In this document: positions 1-11,617 of the stretch, one piece after another | Layout: each line of letters starts with the position of its first letter | Position numbering within the stretch: position 1 is the stretch's first letter | Source: Neodontobutis hainanensis | Lineage: Eukaryota; Chordata; Actinopteri; Gobiiformes; Odontobutidae | Assembly: GCA_024349245.1 (NCBI GenBank) | Contig: JALDNG010000538.1 | Location: forward strand, 62,001 to 126,000 | DNA: 64,000 nucleotides | Direction: 5' to 3' | Notes under the pieces: generated by a model | Told to the model about the DNA's origin: nothing | What the model saw: only the letters and a program-made list of their open reading frames with translations | Databases searched by the model: none | Made by a program: the position numbers and the translations under genes

Positions 1-44
1 CTGGAGTCAGAGTCTGCAGCAGGCGGCACAACGGCTTGGCGCTC

Positions 45-1465
45 ATGTTCTCGTCTCACAATTTCTACTCTCACCAACGAGAGCTCTCACCGACTGCATT
101 CTCCCCACCTGCCACAACGTGTCAAAGGGTTATGTACTAAATCTGAAAATTAAAATGAGCTAAACACAACTTATCTTAATTTTACACCTGACCTATTCAA
201 AAACACAAAGGTTTTTATTTATTTATTGAAATTCACACCTGTATCTTCAAATGCCTATTATTGTACCCAACTTTTCCTTTACTAAAAAAGTCTGTTGGAT
301 TTACATAAAAAAATATATGAATAAAATATATGCTGTTTTAAATGTTCTCATAACAAAGCTTTAGATCACAATAAGAAATAAAACCTAATCATATGGAATT
401 AGTATTAGCTCATAAATGTTACAGTTTTGTCACAATATACAAACTCACTCTCTTTGAGACATCAGTAGATTTTTCACTCAACATTACAGCTTGGCTTTAA
501 AAATGACGTGTTTTTAACATAACATAGAACTTATATTCAAATAAAATAGTTTTTCAGCACTTGCTTCAGGTTTATTTTTTATATTCATACAGTGATGCTT
601 TTCTTTTCACCACTCCATTAGATTTTCCAACAGCAGCTCTTAATCAAAGCTCACTTAATAAACTCATATTAGTGACTAAAGACACTTGTTTGGGGCTTCA
701 TTGAAACGCCTTGTAAAATTAGACTTTAGCTTGCTGCTAACAAGTTACTTTGTGAACCACTGGACGAACAGCTGAATATTTCTCTGATAGGTACTTACCT
801 TGACTTCACCTGACCACTGTCCTGTGGCAACGCTGTGAGATGTTTTGCCAAGACCCTTTAAAGGTAGTGAAATAAAACACATAGAATAAGTCTGCCAAAT
901 ATTTTCAAGTCTCCTTATGTAATAAAATATGCACATTGTCTTGTTGCAGGAACAAGTACAACTTACAGCCAATGGGAGCACCACAGACTCTCCTGCTCAC
1001 ATTAACAGCATGTCCCAGTGTTGTAGTCGAGTCTCCAGTTTTCGAGTCCAAGTCACTTTCAAGTCCTCAGTGTTTGAGTCCAAGTCCAAGTCCAAGGGTC
1101 CAGTGGTTGTGCTGTCGATGTGAAGGACTTGAGTCCTTTGTGTTCAAGTCCGAGTCTAAGTCCAAGTCAAGTCTCTAGTCCTTGTGTCTGAGAATAAACG
1201 AGTCCAAGTTTGAGTCAGAGCCATAAAAAAGCAAGTCCAAGTCCAGGACTAGAGTACACAAACAGCACAATGCTAACATTATTAAAAGTTATTGTATGAA
1301 GTGTAAAACTTTTACCTGATGGCAGATTTTCCAGGTCAAACAACAGCAAATATGGAACATGCCTCAAGACCAGCGTTTTGAACAGCCCTGCCCCACTCCT
1401 GTATGCAGGCCATTAAAACAAAGTGGCTCTGGAAAGTAAAGAGTAGCCTATTTTACACAATATGT
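45..1465. repeat. 1.4-kb dispersed direct repeat, copy A
   Basis: This block recurs almost base for base at 20563-21986 in the same orientation, about 20.5 kb away, with only small indels and substitutions. Similarity begins at GTTCTCGTCTCACAATTT and ends after TATTTTACACAATATG. It carries an AGTCC-rich segment near its right end. No long open frame spans it. It is either a repeat-family member or one end of a segmental duplication; high identity argues for recent origin. Confidence 0.85.
1028..1245 (+). repeat. AGTCC/GAGTC degenerate simple repeat
   Basis: Short units such as GAGTCCAAGTCC, TCGAGTC and AAGTCCGAG are repeated imperfectly. Small open frames across it are Ser/Lys/Val-rich by-products of the repeat. 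Related pieces lie at 21548-21765, 16373-16487 and 42685-42751, the last two directly beside Gmr1 LTRs. Confidence 0.75.
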
Positions 1466-3029
1466 AAAGGCACATTATTCGTGTGTAATTATTATTATTT
1501 ATTTAGGTTATATTAAATTCGTTTTAAATATGTATTGTTTTCCTGTTGCTGTTGTAGCATCCATTAATGAGTTTTCTTTAAAGTGGGCAACAGGTAACAA
1601 AAAAGATAGCCATGTCCCCTGGAACCACATGGTGGCAGCACTTTCACAGCTAAAATAGCGGTGCCACGTTTGAGTTGCAGGATGTGATTATAAAGCTTTC
1701 TTCCACTTCTTTCCTCGACTGTAACTGTCAAGTATTAACGGTATATATCTGCTACTTCAACACTTTACATACTGCCTGTGTCATTATAACCAAGTTCACT
1801 TTTTAAATATGAATATCCATCACCAGTGTTAGCATACTACAGCGGTGCACGTGCTAAGAGCATCTCCTAGCAAGTACGTTCTTGCAAAACTTGCAAACTT
1901 CTGGCTGTGAGAAAAAGTGCAAATCTTGAGTTTGATTCGACGATTTCTTCAAAAGGAGACTTTAACTGCGGACATTTCCTACTAAGACTTCTACTGACCA
2001 CCCACTGACCAGGACTACGAGACCTTTTGAGAGAAAACGTGAGATTTTAAAATTTCCATGTTCATGTTATTTCCTATGGGCTTTCCCATTAAATCTGCAC
2101 AGCAACTAGCGTTATATGAACCAATATATTTGAGCAAAATGGTCTTTTGTCGATGTTTAAATGATGTTTCACGGTAAATTTTAACTCAGAATATGTGTAT
2201 TTTTGTTGTGACTTTGTTTGTTCTTAGAGCCTATCAGAAATAATGTAAAAGTACATTTACACAGACATATTAATGAAAGCAACAAAACGCACAGGAGGCT
2301 AACATTTAAATTGAGAGCTGTCTTCAACGTATTTTGATTAATTTCTATATTATACATTTTGTATTTAACCCAGTACCTATTTATAGAAAATAAATTTGTT
2401 TTACGTTGATTCATTTCCAAATATAATACAATAGGTTTCAAAAAGTAATTCAGGAGAATCCTGTGTAAACCAGGAACATGTAGAAGCAGAGTTTGTTGAA
2501 CATATTTCTTAATGAAAATGTACAGTTATGTTTTTGTGTTAGTTTTGTAGCTATTATGAAAGAATAAGATCTATTCATAAAGTAAATCTATCCAGATTGT
2601 AATGAGGACAAATGATTATTCATAAATAACTCATAACCACTTTATAACAACACTGTAACCTTTCTGCACATTAAAGTCCTCTGCTATAATTTTAGTAGTT
2701 TAGTGAATAATAATGTCTTTGAACGTGGACATATTCTCCTGGTTTGATCTGAGATTGGTCAAAATCACTTTATGAGTAAAAGATGGTTTAAGATTAAACA
2801 GTGCTGCTTTAAAAGTACTCTCTGTATTGGTACATTGTGCTAGTGTCCATGAAACTATAGAAAATGGCACTAGACAAAAGTACATGGTGGACTTGAATCA
2901 GTAACAGTTCCATGTTCAGACATGGATTTAAAAAAGACCTCAGAGCCTCATGGCTTTGCTTTATTTTGATGAATCACACAATGGCATCACATGATGTGAG
3001 GATTTTAACAGATGTATTTCTCTCCACAG
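1466..3029. other. AT-rich non-coding stretch
   Basis: Only short, stop-rich frames were found on both strands. A GC-richer patch around 1900-2040 ending in a possible donor (AAAAC followed by GTGAG) could be a non-coding first exon of the gene-like segment at 3030, but this is weak. Confidence 0.4.
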
Positions 3030-4192
3030 ATCTCTGTTCACTGATGGCCCAGCGCTTCTCCTGGACGACGAGGCCCGGGTGTCCCGACGTGCTCCTCCTG
3101 CACAGGCTGCCCACACTCACTACGCCCCACACACCCCCTGTTCCCTCTGCACCTGCCTCCTCCACAGGCCCCTTGAACTCTGCCTTTGTGTCTGTCTCTC
3201 CTCAGGAGACACTCTTTTCAAGCTCTTGCTCTTTCTCTGACTCTAACTCTCGCTCCTCTCGTTCCACTCGCTCCTCTCGCTCCTCTCGCTCCCCTCGCTC
3301 CTCTGGCGTCTTTAAGTCTCGTGCTAGATACCTTAGTTCTACCTCCTCATCCTCCTGCTCCTCCTCTCCTCCCTCTCACTCCCTTGCTCTCTCTCGTCCT
3401 GCTAAGGTCCGTAAGCTTAGCTCTGGCTCCTTCTCTCGCTGCGCTCGCTCTCTTGCTATCTCTCCTCCTCCTGCTCAGGTCCCTCAGCTGAGCTTCTCTC
3501 TGCTCCCAGACTCCTTTGCTCTGGTTGTTTCTGTTTCTCCTTCTGAGGCTCGGAAGGCCCCAGCTGCTCCTCGTGAGCCCCTGGTGCCTCCTCCCTGTGC
3601 TCCCTGCACTAACCCTCTTATCTCCTCTGCTCCCTCCAGGGCACCTCTCCTCCTGCCACACCTCCCAGACCCCAGGAGCCGGTCCCCTTGTTTCCTGGGC
3701 CCAAGCCGGACTGGGTGAAGGAGATGGAAGATTACATGAGGGACCGGGCGCCGAGTGGAAACACTGGAAAAGGTCAGATAAACCACAAAGGCCAATTCAA
3801 AAGGAGAAGCACTTTTACTCTTTTTAAGAACTGACCGCTTTCAGTGTTTCTTCTGAGTGAAATCGTGCTGGGACTTAGGTGCAGGACTCAGGGTCATTTC
3901 AGGATAAGTATAACATTTGTAAATATTGTATATAGTGTGTTGTGTGTCAGAGGGTTTAGTGTGGTGTGACATGTTTAAATAGGTTCATTAGCTCTTCCAG
4001 TTGGACTTGTTCCATGTTTTTGCTGTGTTGTGTCAAAAATACAAATGATATGTTCTCCTTAAACAAATGAAACTATAAAAGGTGAGTACTCAGTACCTGG
4101 GGTTGATTAACATGTTTTACACTTTCACTTGCTGTTTTTCTTCTGCTTCTCCAAAAGGTGACAGTCTAAAGAGACCCAGCAGTAAACTATAG
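3030..4192 (+). CDS. Candidate multi-exon gene remnant, unrecognised
   Basis: Gene-like structure rather than one clean frame. Acceptors stand before 3030 (TCTCCACAG), 3206 (TCTCTCCTCAG) and 3640 (TCCCTCCAG). The best exon is 3640-3772: open in one frame, Pro-rich, then PDWVKEMEDYM and a basic end, closing at a GTCAGA donor. An acceptor at 4157 joins in phase to a short tail (DSLKRPSSKL, then stop near 4192). An alternative Lys/Glu-rich exon lies at 4361-4423 and another small one at 4501-4533. The 3206-3640 stretch is CT-rich and reads as an Arg/Ser-rich segment in one frame; it may instead be a long pyrimidine tract. I recognise no family. A LINE 3' end follows at 4621 and may have truncated the gene. 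Confidence 0.35.
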
Positions 4193-4620
4193 ACAAGGAG
4201 CTTGTGCAAAAAGAGGAGCGTAAACAAAGGGCAAAAGTAAAGGAGAGGAAAGAAAGTACAAAGTAAGATGAAAAAGTAACAGAAGTTAAAGTAATCTGAC
4301 TTTCATGGACAGACAAGAGTAAAGAGTCTAATTCAAGTTAAATAAACTGATTTCTCGCAGGAAGAGGCCTAAAAGAGATGAAAAGCAAATGAAAGAGGAT
4401 AAGAAAGAAGAAAACAAAGAAAAGATATGTATATTGGATTGTTTTGTTCAAATCTCCAGATCTATTCTCCTGAGACTAAAGCATGTTTTTTTGTTTTCAG
4501 GCTTCTTGGAGAGGATTCCTGAGCACACAAAGGTAGACACCACATTATTCAGTTTTAATGTACATCTGTTTAACAAATGTGTGCATGTGTTTAATAGTTT
4601 TACTGTCTTCTCTCTCCCTC

Positions 4621-5335
4621 TCAGCATCACTGAGAGGAGAGAGAAGAAGCTGGACAAGGTCATCAGGAAGTCCAGCTCTGTCCTGGGCTGTCCTCTGGAC
4701 TCAGTGCGGTAAGTGGGTGATCTATGCTGGACCATAAGTCCCAGCGCCTGCAGGACGCCCTGTCAGCTCTGGAGAGCAGCTTCAGTGACAGACTGCTCCA
4801 CCCTCGGTGTGTGAAGGAGAGATTCTGCAGGGCTTTCCTTCCTGCTGCTGTCAGACTCTACAATGAACACTGCTAACACAGAAACTCTTTTCACCAAGCA
4901 GTATTTCCACAATCATGTGGAATCTCACCGTGCAATATTTGTAACGTGCAATACCTGTTACACAACCTGCACTATACACTATTTATTCACATTTGTACTG
5001 TGCATAGTTTATTTTGTTTTAGCGTAGCTTTAATCAACTTATGTATAGTCTTTTTAGTTTATTTTGTTTCAGCATAGTTTAATCTGACATATGTATAGTC
5101 TATTTTATGTTTGATTACATTGTCTTAGAATATTTTTTATTTGAATTTATGTTGTGACCAGGTTGGCTTTATACTTTTGTGATACACTTTTTTTTTTTTT
5201 TTGTTTGCTTTACTCACTCCATTTAGTGTTGGTATCTGGTCTTTGGTTTAATTGGGAGTGTCTTGTAAGCACATTTGGGCCGGGCTTGTGTTTTAAGCAT
5301 GACACAATAATAAAACCTGATCAGAATCAGAATCA
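4621..5335 (+). mobile_element. LINE 3' end (Rex1/CR1-type), 5'-truncated
   Basis: The segment encodes the last part of a fish LINE ORF2: ITERREKKLDKVIRKSS, then a frame break near 4710, then a segment ending in AVRLYNEHC and a stop near 4877. A 3' UTR with AATAAA and ATCAGAATCAG repeats follows. Family placement rests on remembered features of the C-terminal region and is tentative. It is a dead fragment. Confidence 0.65.
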
Positions 5336-5460
5336 GAAAAAGGTTTATTGCCTTTGTCAGTGAACAAGATTCACAAACTAGGAACTTGCTTCGGCGATTG
5401 TGACAGGTCTACACAGCGGTCTGAGCGATATTGTGGCTATGTCCTTCCTTTATTGCCAGA
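5323..5460 (-). mobile_element. LINE tail, opposite orientation (tentative)
   Basis: AATCAGAATCAGAAAAAGG followed by TTTATTGCC is the complement of a common fish LINE tail (GGCAATAAACC then CTGATTCTGATT). It meets the plus-strand LINE tail head to head. Only the tail is recognisable. Confidence 0.4.
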
Positions 5461-6142
5461 GACATTGTAATTGTTATTTAGTTCATTCATATGATTGTTC
5501 AGAAATGAAACATGAAATATGAATACACTGAGATACATTTTACAGAATAAACTTTCATCATTTATATGCTTCTGTGAGATAATACATGCATTCTGATAAT
5601 ATTACTGAGTGCATTAGTGGAGACAAGCTGTAGCCATAATGGTGAGGGGTTTGGTAAAAGAGGAGGGAAAAGTAAAGAACAAAGTGCCATTTTAAGTAAA
5701 GTATAGCATTGGTAGAGCATTAAAAGATGAGAACAAAAATAACTGGTGGTATTGGTGCTATTTACTTGTTAATTCTTGCATATATAACAGTTACAGAGCA
5801 GAAGGGGTGTCTAGTTCCTGTGCCACACTGGTATGGAGGTCTGTCTGGGGGCCACTCCGGAGTGAGCTTAGGACAAACAAAGCAGAACTCAATTTGAGCA
5901 GAGCAGTGCATCTGAATCTGTATTTGACCTTGAAAACAAAAGAAGCCTTTATTTCAGTGTTGGCTGCACCGTCTCCACAGATATGTCTAAAAATGTGAGT
6001 ACTTTTAAAGTTACACATGTGTTACCAGTACGTGTCATATTAGGTCCTTTTTGTGAAGCGACACAATGAGTCAGGGGTCTGAATGCAAAACTAATTCTGT
6101 TTATAGACATAAGCTCATACCTCCTCCAGTTGGTGGCGCCAT
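5461..6142. other. No recognisable gene
   Basis: AT-rich with short frames only. The frames at 5791-6018 on both strands show no motif and no convincing exon structure. Confidence 0.4.
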
Positions 6143-6535
6143 GTTTCTGTCAGAGGTTCAGGAGAAACTGTAGGAATATTTTATATCCATATATTTAACC
6201 AGAGAGACACGGAGACCGACTATAATTTAACAAGCAATGGTCAGGTTTTAATCCTTGCAAGGAGAAGCAAAGCAGACACAGTAACAAGGGTACAGCGACA
6301 GGTTTGCTTCCAGATGTAAACATAACATGGGATTATATACAACACAGTGGCGTCCTTGGTGAGAGGCGTTCACAATGGTCCAGGTGCAAGAGTCCGTGAC
6401 AAGCCATGTCTCAGTCTTGTTATGTCTACTTAATGCTTGGATTAGCACGAAGGACATGACATGAATTTGACATGACCTGAAGAGAACTATAAGCCCCCAG
6501 TAACTCTAAACATAATAATTAAAATTCTTATAACA
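6143..6535 (-). mobile_element. ERV-type LTR, minus orientation
   Basis: Read on the minus strand the segment starts TGTTA and ends AAACA. It has a TATA-like TATATAATCC, a polyadenylation signal ATTAAA, and an R/U5-like CTCCGTGTCTCTCTGG. A purine-rich tract (AGAGAGGGGAA on the minus strand) immediately precedes it, as a 3' polypurine tract would. On the other side the minus strand reads TGGCGCC directly after the LTR, resembling a tRNA-Lys primer-binding site. The length (393 bp) suits a vertebrate ERV LTR. Which retroviral group it belongs to cannot be told. Confidence 0.65.
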
Positions 6536-6550
6536 TTCCCCTCTCTTTAT
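6536..6550 (-). other. Polypurine tract beside the ERV LTR
   Basis: TTCCCCTCTCTTT on the plus strand is an uninterrupted purine run on the minus strand, abutting the U3 end of the LTR. This suggests the LTR is a 3' LTR with its internal region to the right. Confidence 0.55.
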
Positions 6551-9500
6551 GCTGATAACAATTAGCATAAACAATCTACTAGCTTGAGTGTGAGTTGTTT
6601 ACTTTTGACAAAGCGAAAACCCAGCAGGGCATCTGACCTAGCCTAAGTACACTTGACCATTTGACCTAACACTGGGAAAAAAGTCTTTGTCCACCTCTTG
6701 CCCCAAGGCGGCGTCAACACACAAACATCAAGCATTAACTTTATGTAATCACTTCAACTGAATCTCAGACACATTTCAAATCAAAGACAAAAATGATTAT
6801 ACGGGATATGTTTACAATCAAATGGGACTCCACAGAGTCATGCACTGATTCTTCAAAATCATATTACTCCAAAATAACGTAGAAAAATATGCCAAAATAA
6901 GCTGGTCGCCCCATCGGACTCAAGATCTCTGGCCTGTCCCTGTCACGGAAAGAAAAACACATGGAGTGAGACATATGCACATTCTTAATGATTAAAACCA
7001 ATTCTCTTAAGCATCATAACTTCAATGAACCATACGGCCCTTAGGACTGTAGTATGATCCGTCCTGGAGCTGTTGTCCCGTTGGTGTTCATGCAAACGTT
7101 AACGTCCCTCAGATATCAAAGTGTTCATCTGAGGTCAAAGCCTCGACCACAGTCGTTGGGCAGGTGCATGTCCAGGAATGTTGACCCAGCAATGGCCACA
7201 TCCATCAATCTCACCAACAAGCTCCGGATACATGGAAATCCACACAAACAAAAGTTATGAGACATGGAAGTGCCACACAAGTACATCTCAATACAGATTT
7301 AAAATCTCAGTCACTTTTCCAAATATTTTGTAATTATTTTTAAAACCAGGTCAAAATCAATTGCTCTATTCCAGAATACTCTGCCAATCCTTCTGCAGAG
7401 TGTGAAGCTCTTTCTTAAAGGCTTTAGTTGTGCTGTTAACTAGACCTGTGTTACCTTGGATGACATCATGTTGTAGATCCCACCTTTTCAGCTCAAAGCA
7501 GCTCAGTGCTATTTGTTCTGTCCAGTCCTTGGAGCAGGTCCCACTCATCTCCAGCCTCAATTCACAGTTACAGCATTTCTCGTGCAATTCATAAACCTTT
7601 GTTGGTTATAACTCTAATTAATTTCATCCACATTTGCATAAATTGTCTCAAAGGTAAAATTCTAATTTAATTTTAGCCTTATATTCATTAAGGACACCTC
7701 GAAGGACCCCCCTCTTGTCGATGTAAATGGGGCTCTCGAATAAACCTGAAGGAACTGCTGTTTGGTTCCTAAGGTGTGAGGTTCTACTCACGATGTTCTC
7801 CGTCACATTGTATGTGAACAAATAAACCAGGATCCTTTAAGGACACATGTTTCCGGTCAGCAGGCAATGCTGGTCTAATGGTCTTACTTTAACAAAACCT
7901 CCAAACTTCTGCCTTGCACTGCACCTGTCCCTGATCTCTCAGTTTGTCAGGTTCAAAGTGATGTTACAGGACGTCCTGTCACTGGCCCTGCTCACAGGTG
8001 TACTCCCAGGTGTAAACCAAGATGATTATAAGTTCAAAGAACCATGTTAATATTAGCTCTTACTGGTGTCCATATTAATTAACTAATATTAATCCTCCCT
8101 TCTAAGCCGGTACCTGCTGTGGTTGGCTTCCATCAAAACAAAATACAAACAAACAAATCAAACGTTCTCTGACATTTTTAGACCCATAGAAAGTGCCCTT
8201 CAGGATTTCGTCAAACGAAACCATACAAGCTCTTAAAATGATCAAACCATAAAAATGAAACACAGATAAACCCTGTTTCCACAGATATGGTCTGCTGGAA
8301 ATCTAATTTAATCTGAAAGGTTCCATCAGATCAAACAGTGCTCCTCCAGAACGGTCCTTCATGTCAACTTTCTTTCTTTCTTTCTTTATTTTTATTTAAA
8401 CTCTTTAACTGTATTAACACATCCCTACATTACTCTTTTACACGCATCACCTCTTCACTTTAATACAGTTTAAATCTTCTTCTCCCTCTCTTTTTTGAGA
8501 CCTGGAAAACCCATGGCTCAAAACAAAAATAAATAAAAATAAAAAATAATAAACATAAAATCATAAAACGAAAGGCCAGTGCCATTGATCACTTTAAAAT
8601 TTCAGTCTATCAATTATCGTTTCTAATTATTCGTCTTCTTTATGTTTTCCAAATAGCATCACTGTTGTTTCGGTTATATTTAAAACTTAATTTTGTTCAG
8701 TTCAGTTTTAATTTTAGTTACCATTAGTTGTAGGTCTTTACCTGTAACTGTAAGTGGTATCATCCGCAATCATAGTAATATTTTATTCAGTTGATGCAAA
8801 CATAAAGAACTTTAAAATAGATCAGAACCAGTTTCTCATGATCTATCGTCACAGAACTTTTAGCCAAAGACTTTAAATTCTCAATCTAATTAGAAAATCC
8901 TCAGAATATTATTCAATCACTTCAAAGTAATTCCTTTAGAAATAAAATCCTCAAAAACAAAACTCTTGGGTCAGACCCTCCCTTGGGAGTTAACCTTGTA
9001 ACAGGACAGCCTCCTTCAGCTGCTCAAACACCTCATCTCTCTCTCCTCCAAAACTCCCTCACCATGTGACTGTCGTTTAAAAGAAAGACTTTTCATAAAA
9101 TTAACTAAGTTCTGTGTTCATTTCTCTGCATTTACCCTTTATAATAACAATTCTTCAGGGGTTTGTTTAGTCCAGACTTGTTCCACACTGTCTCTGTAAA
9201 ACTCAGTCTCAACGCCAGGTGTTCAATAAATAAAACTCCACGTCTCTTCATTTATTCACATTCACCACCATTGAACTTAGTAATAGTTAGTAATGTTAAT
9301 TTAAAACATGCAAAGATTAAACCTCTTAAAATTTTAATCTTTAGTTTCCAACGATTTCACTCAGTGTCTTCCATAAACACCTCCAAAGTTCAACCAAAAA
9401 TATAAATATTATTCAATTCTGTTCAAAAGGACAGACTCTTTGTGTTAGTCTGTTCCAACCTTAAATCAGATTCATCAAAAACTTTTTTTCTCTTTAAAAT

Positions 9501-10318
9501 CACTTCAAGCAGTTATTAAACCCAGTGATCACTTTCTCTTATGCTCTTAAACTTTAACCATTTTTATAGTTTAACACTTTAACTTAAACTTTTCAAATAA
9601 ACCACCTCCAATCCTGCAAGATTGTTTAGATAGTTTTAACAAGTTTTCAATTCCCGATTACAAATTTACCTTGCAGTTTAAAACTTTACTGTAAAGATGA
9701 CTCCTTTTAGCATCTATTATTTAATTTTAGTATATACCTTTATTAGAAATTACCATTTCAAAACCCATTGGTCATTATTTATTCTGTCTTCATTTCAGTT
9801 TCTCTACTTACTTAGACAATATTTTTCTCAAACAATACTCAAACCTCAGTTGTCGTTTAGTTTTCTGATTCTAAAAACAACATGGTCGTACCAGAAAAAT
9901 TAAAGCAACTCCAAATGTAGACTATACTTGTTTCCACAGACCTGTCAGAAGGTCAACCAGTTTTCCTAATTAAGTCTCATAAACTTTATTTAACACCATC
10001 AGTGCAATCTGTTTCTGTCACTGACACATTTCTACTTCAACATTTTTCAACATTAAAACGTCTGTTTAATGTAAAGGCTCCCACACTTTCTGTTGAGCTC
10101 AAACAAAAACAACGAAAAAAAAACATAGTTCCAAAACCAAAACATTTCTTTTGCTCGGACGTGAGCAAAAAGCAGGGTGCCTCGAAGGCCCCGCTAACTT
10201 GTGTTGACATTCCTTGTAACTCCAAACAGGGATTGTTTTTCCACCTTTTCCAACACTTTTGTCAGAACCAAACCAGGGAAATACATACTTGTTCATTTCA
10301 AATATTTCTTCTGGAAAC
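6551..10318. other. AT-rich stretch, possibly decayed ERV interior
   Basis: No intact gene was found. If the LTR at 6143-6535 is a 3' LTR, envelope-proximal sequence should lie here on the minus strand. The only suggestive open piece is minus-strand 7366-7587: 73 codons, Cys-rich start, then helical text such as WDLQHDVIQGN, vaguely like an envelope ectodomain but too short to assign. From 8100 to 10000 the sequence is strongly AT-rich with short frames only. No second LTR matching 6143-6535 was seen, so any ERV is truncated. Confidence 0.3.
8369..8388. repeat. (TTTC)n microsatellite
   Basis: About five uninterrupted CTTT/TTTC units followed by T-rich sequence. Confidence 0.8.
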
Positions 10319-10650
10319 AAGATATGCTTCACAAAAAGACAATACAGACAACTCTACATGCATAAGCCTCTGAAATGTGGCGGGCGCATTACACATGCCA
10401 AAGGCCATAACAGAATACTGAAGGAAGTCATCAGGTGTAATTGGCACGTTCAGTTAAAGGAACCTGCATCAAAATCATGACTGAGCACATGAGTCTGAGA
10501 GGGCACATCAGCAAACAGTGACCTATTGGGCTGAATTACATTCACCATTTCTTTCTGCTGAGAATCTAAAAGGTGGAACAATAAAACTGACAAACTTTTT
10601 AAAGCCTACGAGTTGGAAAATTTACCCTGAGTCAAAGCCCGGACCACGAG
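10319..10650 (-). pseudogene. Reverse transcriptase 5' part (Gmr1 copy 1), truncated
   Basis: Minus-strand frames include the ITPDDFLQYSVMAFGM-type segment seen intact in copy 2 (37441-37626). Homology ends at 10319, so the catalytic YLDD region and everything after it are missing. Upstream lies the linker with FADVPSQT-like text. Non-functional. Confidence 0.6.
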
Positions 10651-10669
10651 TCATTTTCAATTTCAGTAC

Positions 10670-10785
10670 AGGACAGCTCCTGTTTACCAGCCGCTAAACT
10701 AATTCACGGCTCGGAGTGTTCAGCACTGGACAGCTCTTGCTTACCAGCCGCTAATTTGCGGCTTGGAGCGTTCAGCACCGGACTA
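10670..10785. repeat. Imperfect tandem duplication inside Gmr1 copy 1
   Basis: ACAGCTCCTGTTTACCAGCC and ACAGCTCTTGCTTACCAGCC start two neighbouring units of about 60 bp, each ending in GTTCAGCAC. Copy 2 has a single unit (37850-37905), so the duplication arose in copy 1 after the copies separated, or was lost from copy 2. Confidence 0.7.
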
Positions 10786-11412
10786 CGGTGGCGAGACAGC
10801 TCAACACGCTGCAAATGAAGAAAGCACCAGCAAATAAAGAAAACATCTTCATCAGTTTGACAACACGCGCTGCAAAAGTTCACAACACATGCAAATACAA
10901 AACGCTGCAAATAACACAGACCACAACGGAAATGTTTTAAGAGACACCTTTGAGTGACGAACCCCTAATGGGACCTGCTTATTGTTTGCTCGCCTGTCGC
11001 GTTGTTGTCAGTGTTGTTGTCAGTGTTGTTGTCACTGACCTGAAAGGTGAGTTTTTTTTTTTACTTTTAGATCATGATCGTATAATTGCTTAGTCGTTTG
11101 GATATTGTTGGCCTAAATATATTGTTCGTCACTCAAATGAGTCCCCTTAAAACATTTACGTTGTGGTCTGTGTTATTTGCAGCGCGTTTTGTATTTGCAT
11201 GTGTTGTAAGGATTTGCAGCGCTTTTGTATTTGCAGGCGTTTTGTATTTGCATGTGTTGTGAGGATTTGCAGCGCGTTTTGAATTTGCAGCGCGTTTTGT
11301 ATTTGCATGTGTTGTGAACTTTTGCAGCGCGTGTTGTCAAACTGATGAAGATGTTTTCTTTAATTGCTGGTGCTTTCTTCATTTGCAGCGTGTTGAGCTG
11401 TCTCGGCCACCG
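10786..11412. mobile_element. Foldback (long-TIR) non-autonomous DNA element
   Basis: The two ends are inverted: CGGTGGCGAGACAGCTC at the left and GAGCTGTCTCGGCCACCG at the right. Pairing continues inward for about 150 bp through AGAAAACATCTTCATCAG and CCACAACG/CGTTGTGG. The right arm is longer because a unit of the form GCAGCGCGTTTTGTATTTGC plus ATGTGTTGTGA is repeated about four times. The centre (10965-11125) has no coding capacity. A shorter version sits at the same place in copy 2. No target duplication could be defined. Confidence 0.75.
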
Positions 11413-11617
11413 CATCGACAGCTCCTGACAGGCCCGCAAATGAATACGGTCTCAGTGTTCTCAACCCGAGCAACGCTGCAGACTGGCGTCTGCCACCACC
11501 AAGGACGAGTCATTTCGGTCATAATAAGATTTTAACATGTTCACATGGCAAAGGCGTGTGCCACGCCGCGGTCAGGTGTGAAAATCAAGTAGTCTCTGTC
11601 ACCCAGTTTCTTTTTCA

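Noticed and set aside
929..1178. Two plus-strand frames over the AGTCC repeat
   Set aside because: Their composition is dictated by the repeat, and both also appear in the second repeat copy with altered ends.
3347..3795. Minus-strand Arg-rich frames
   Set aside because: They are complements of a CT-rich stretch and lack splice or start evidence.
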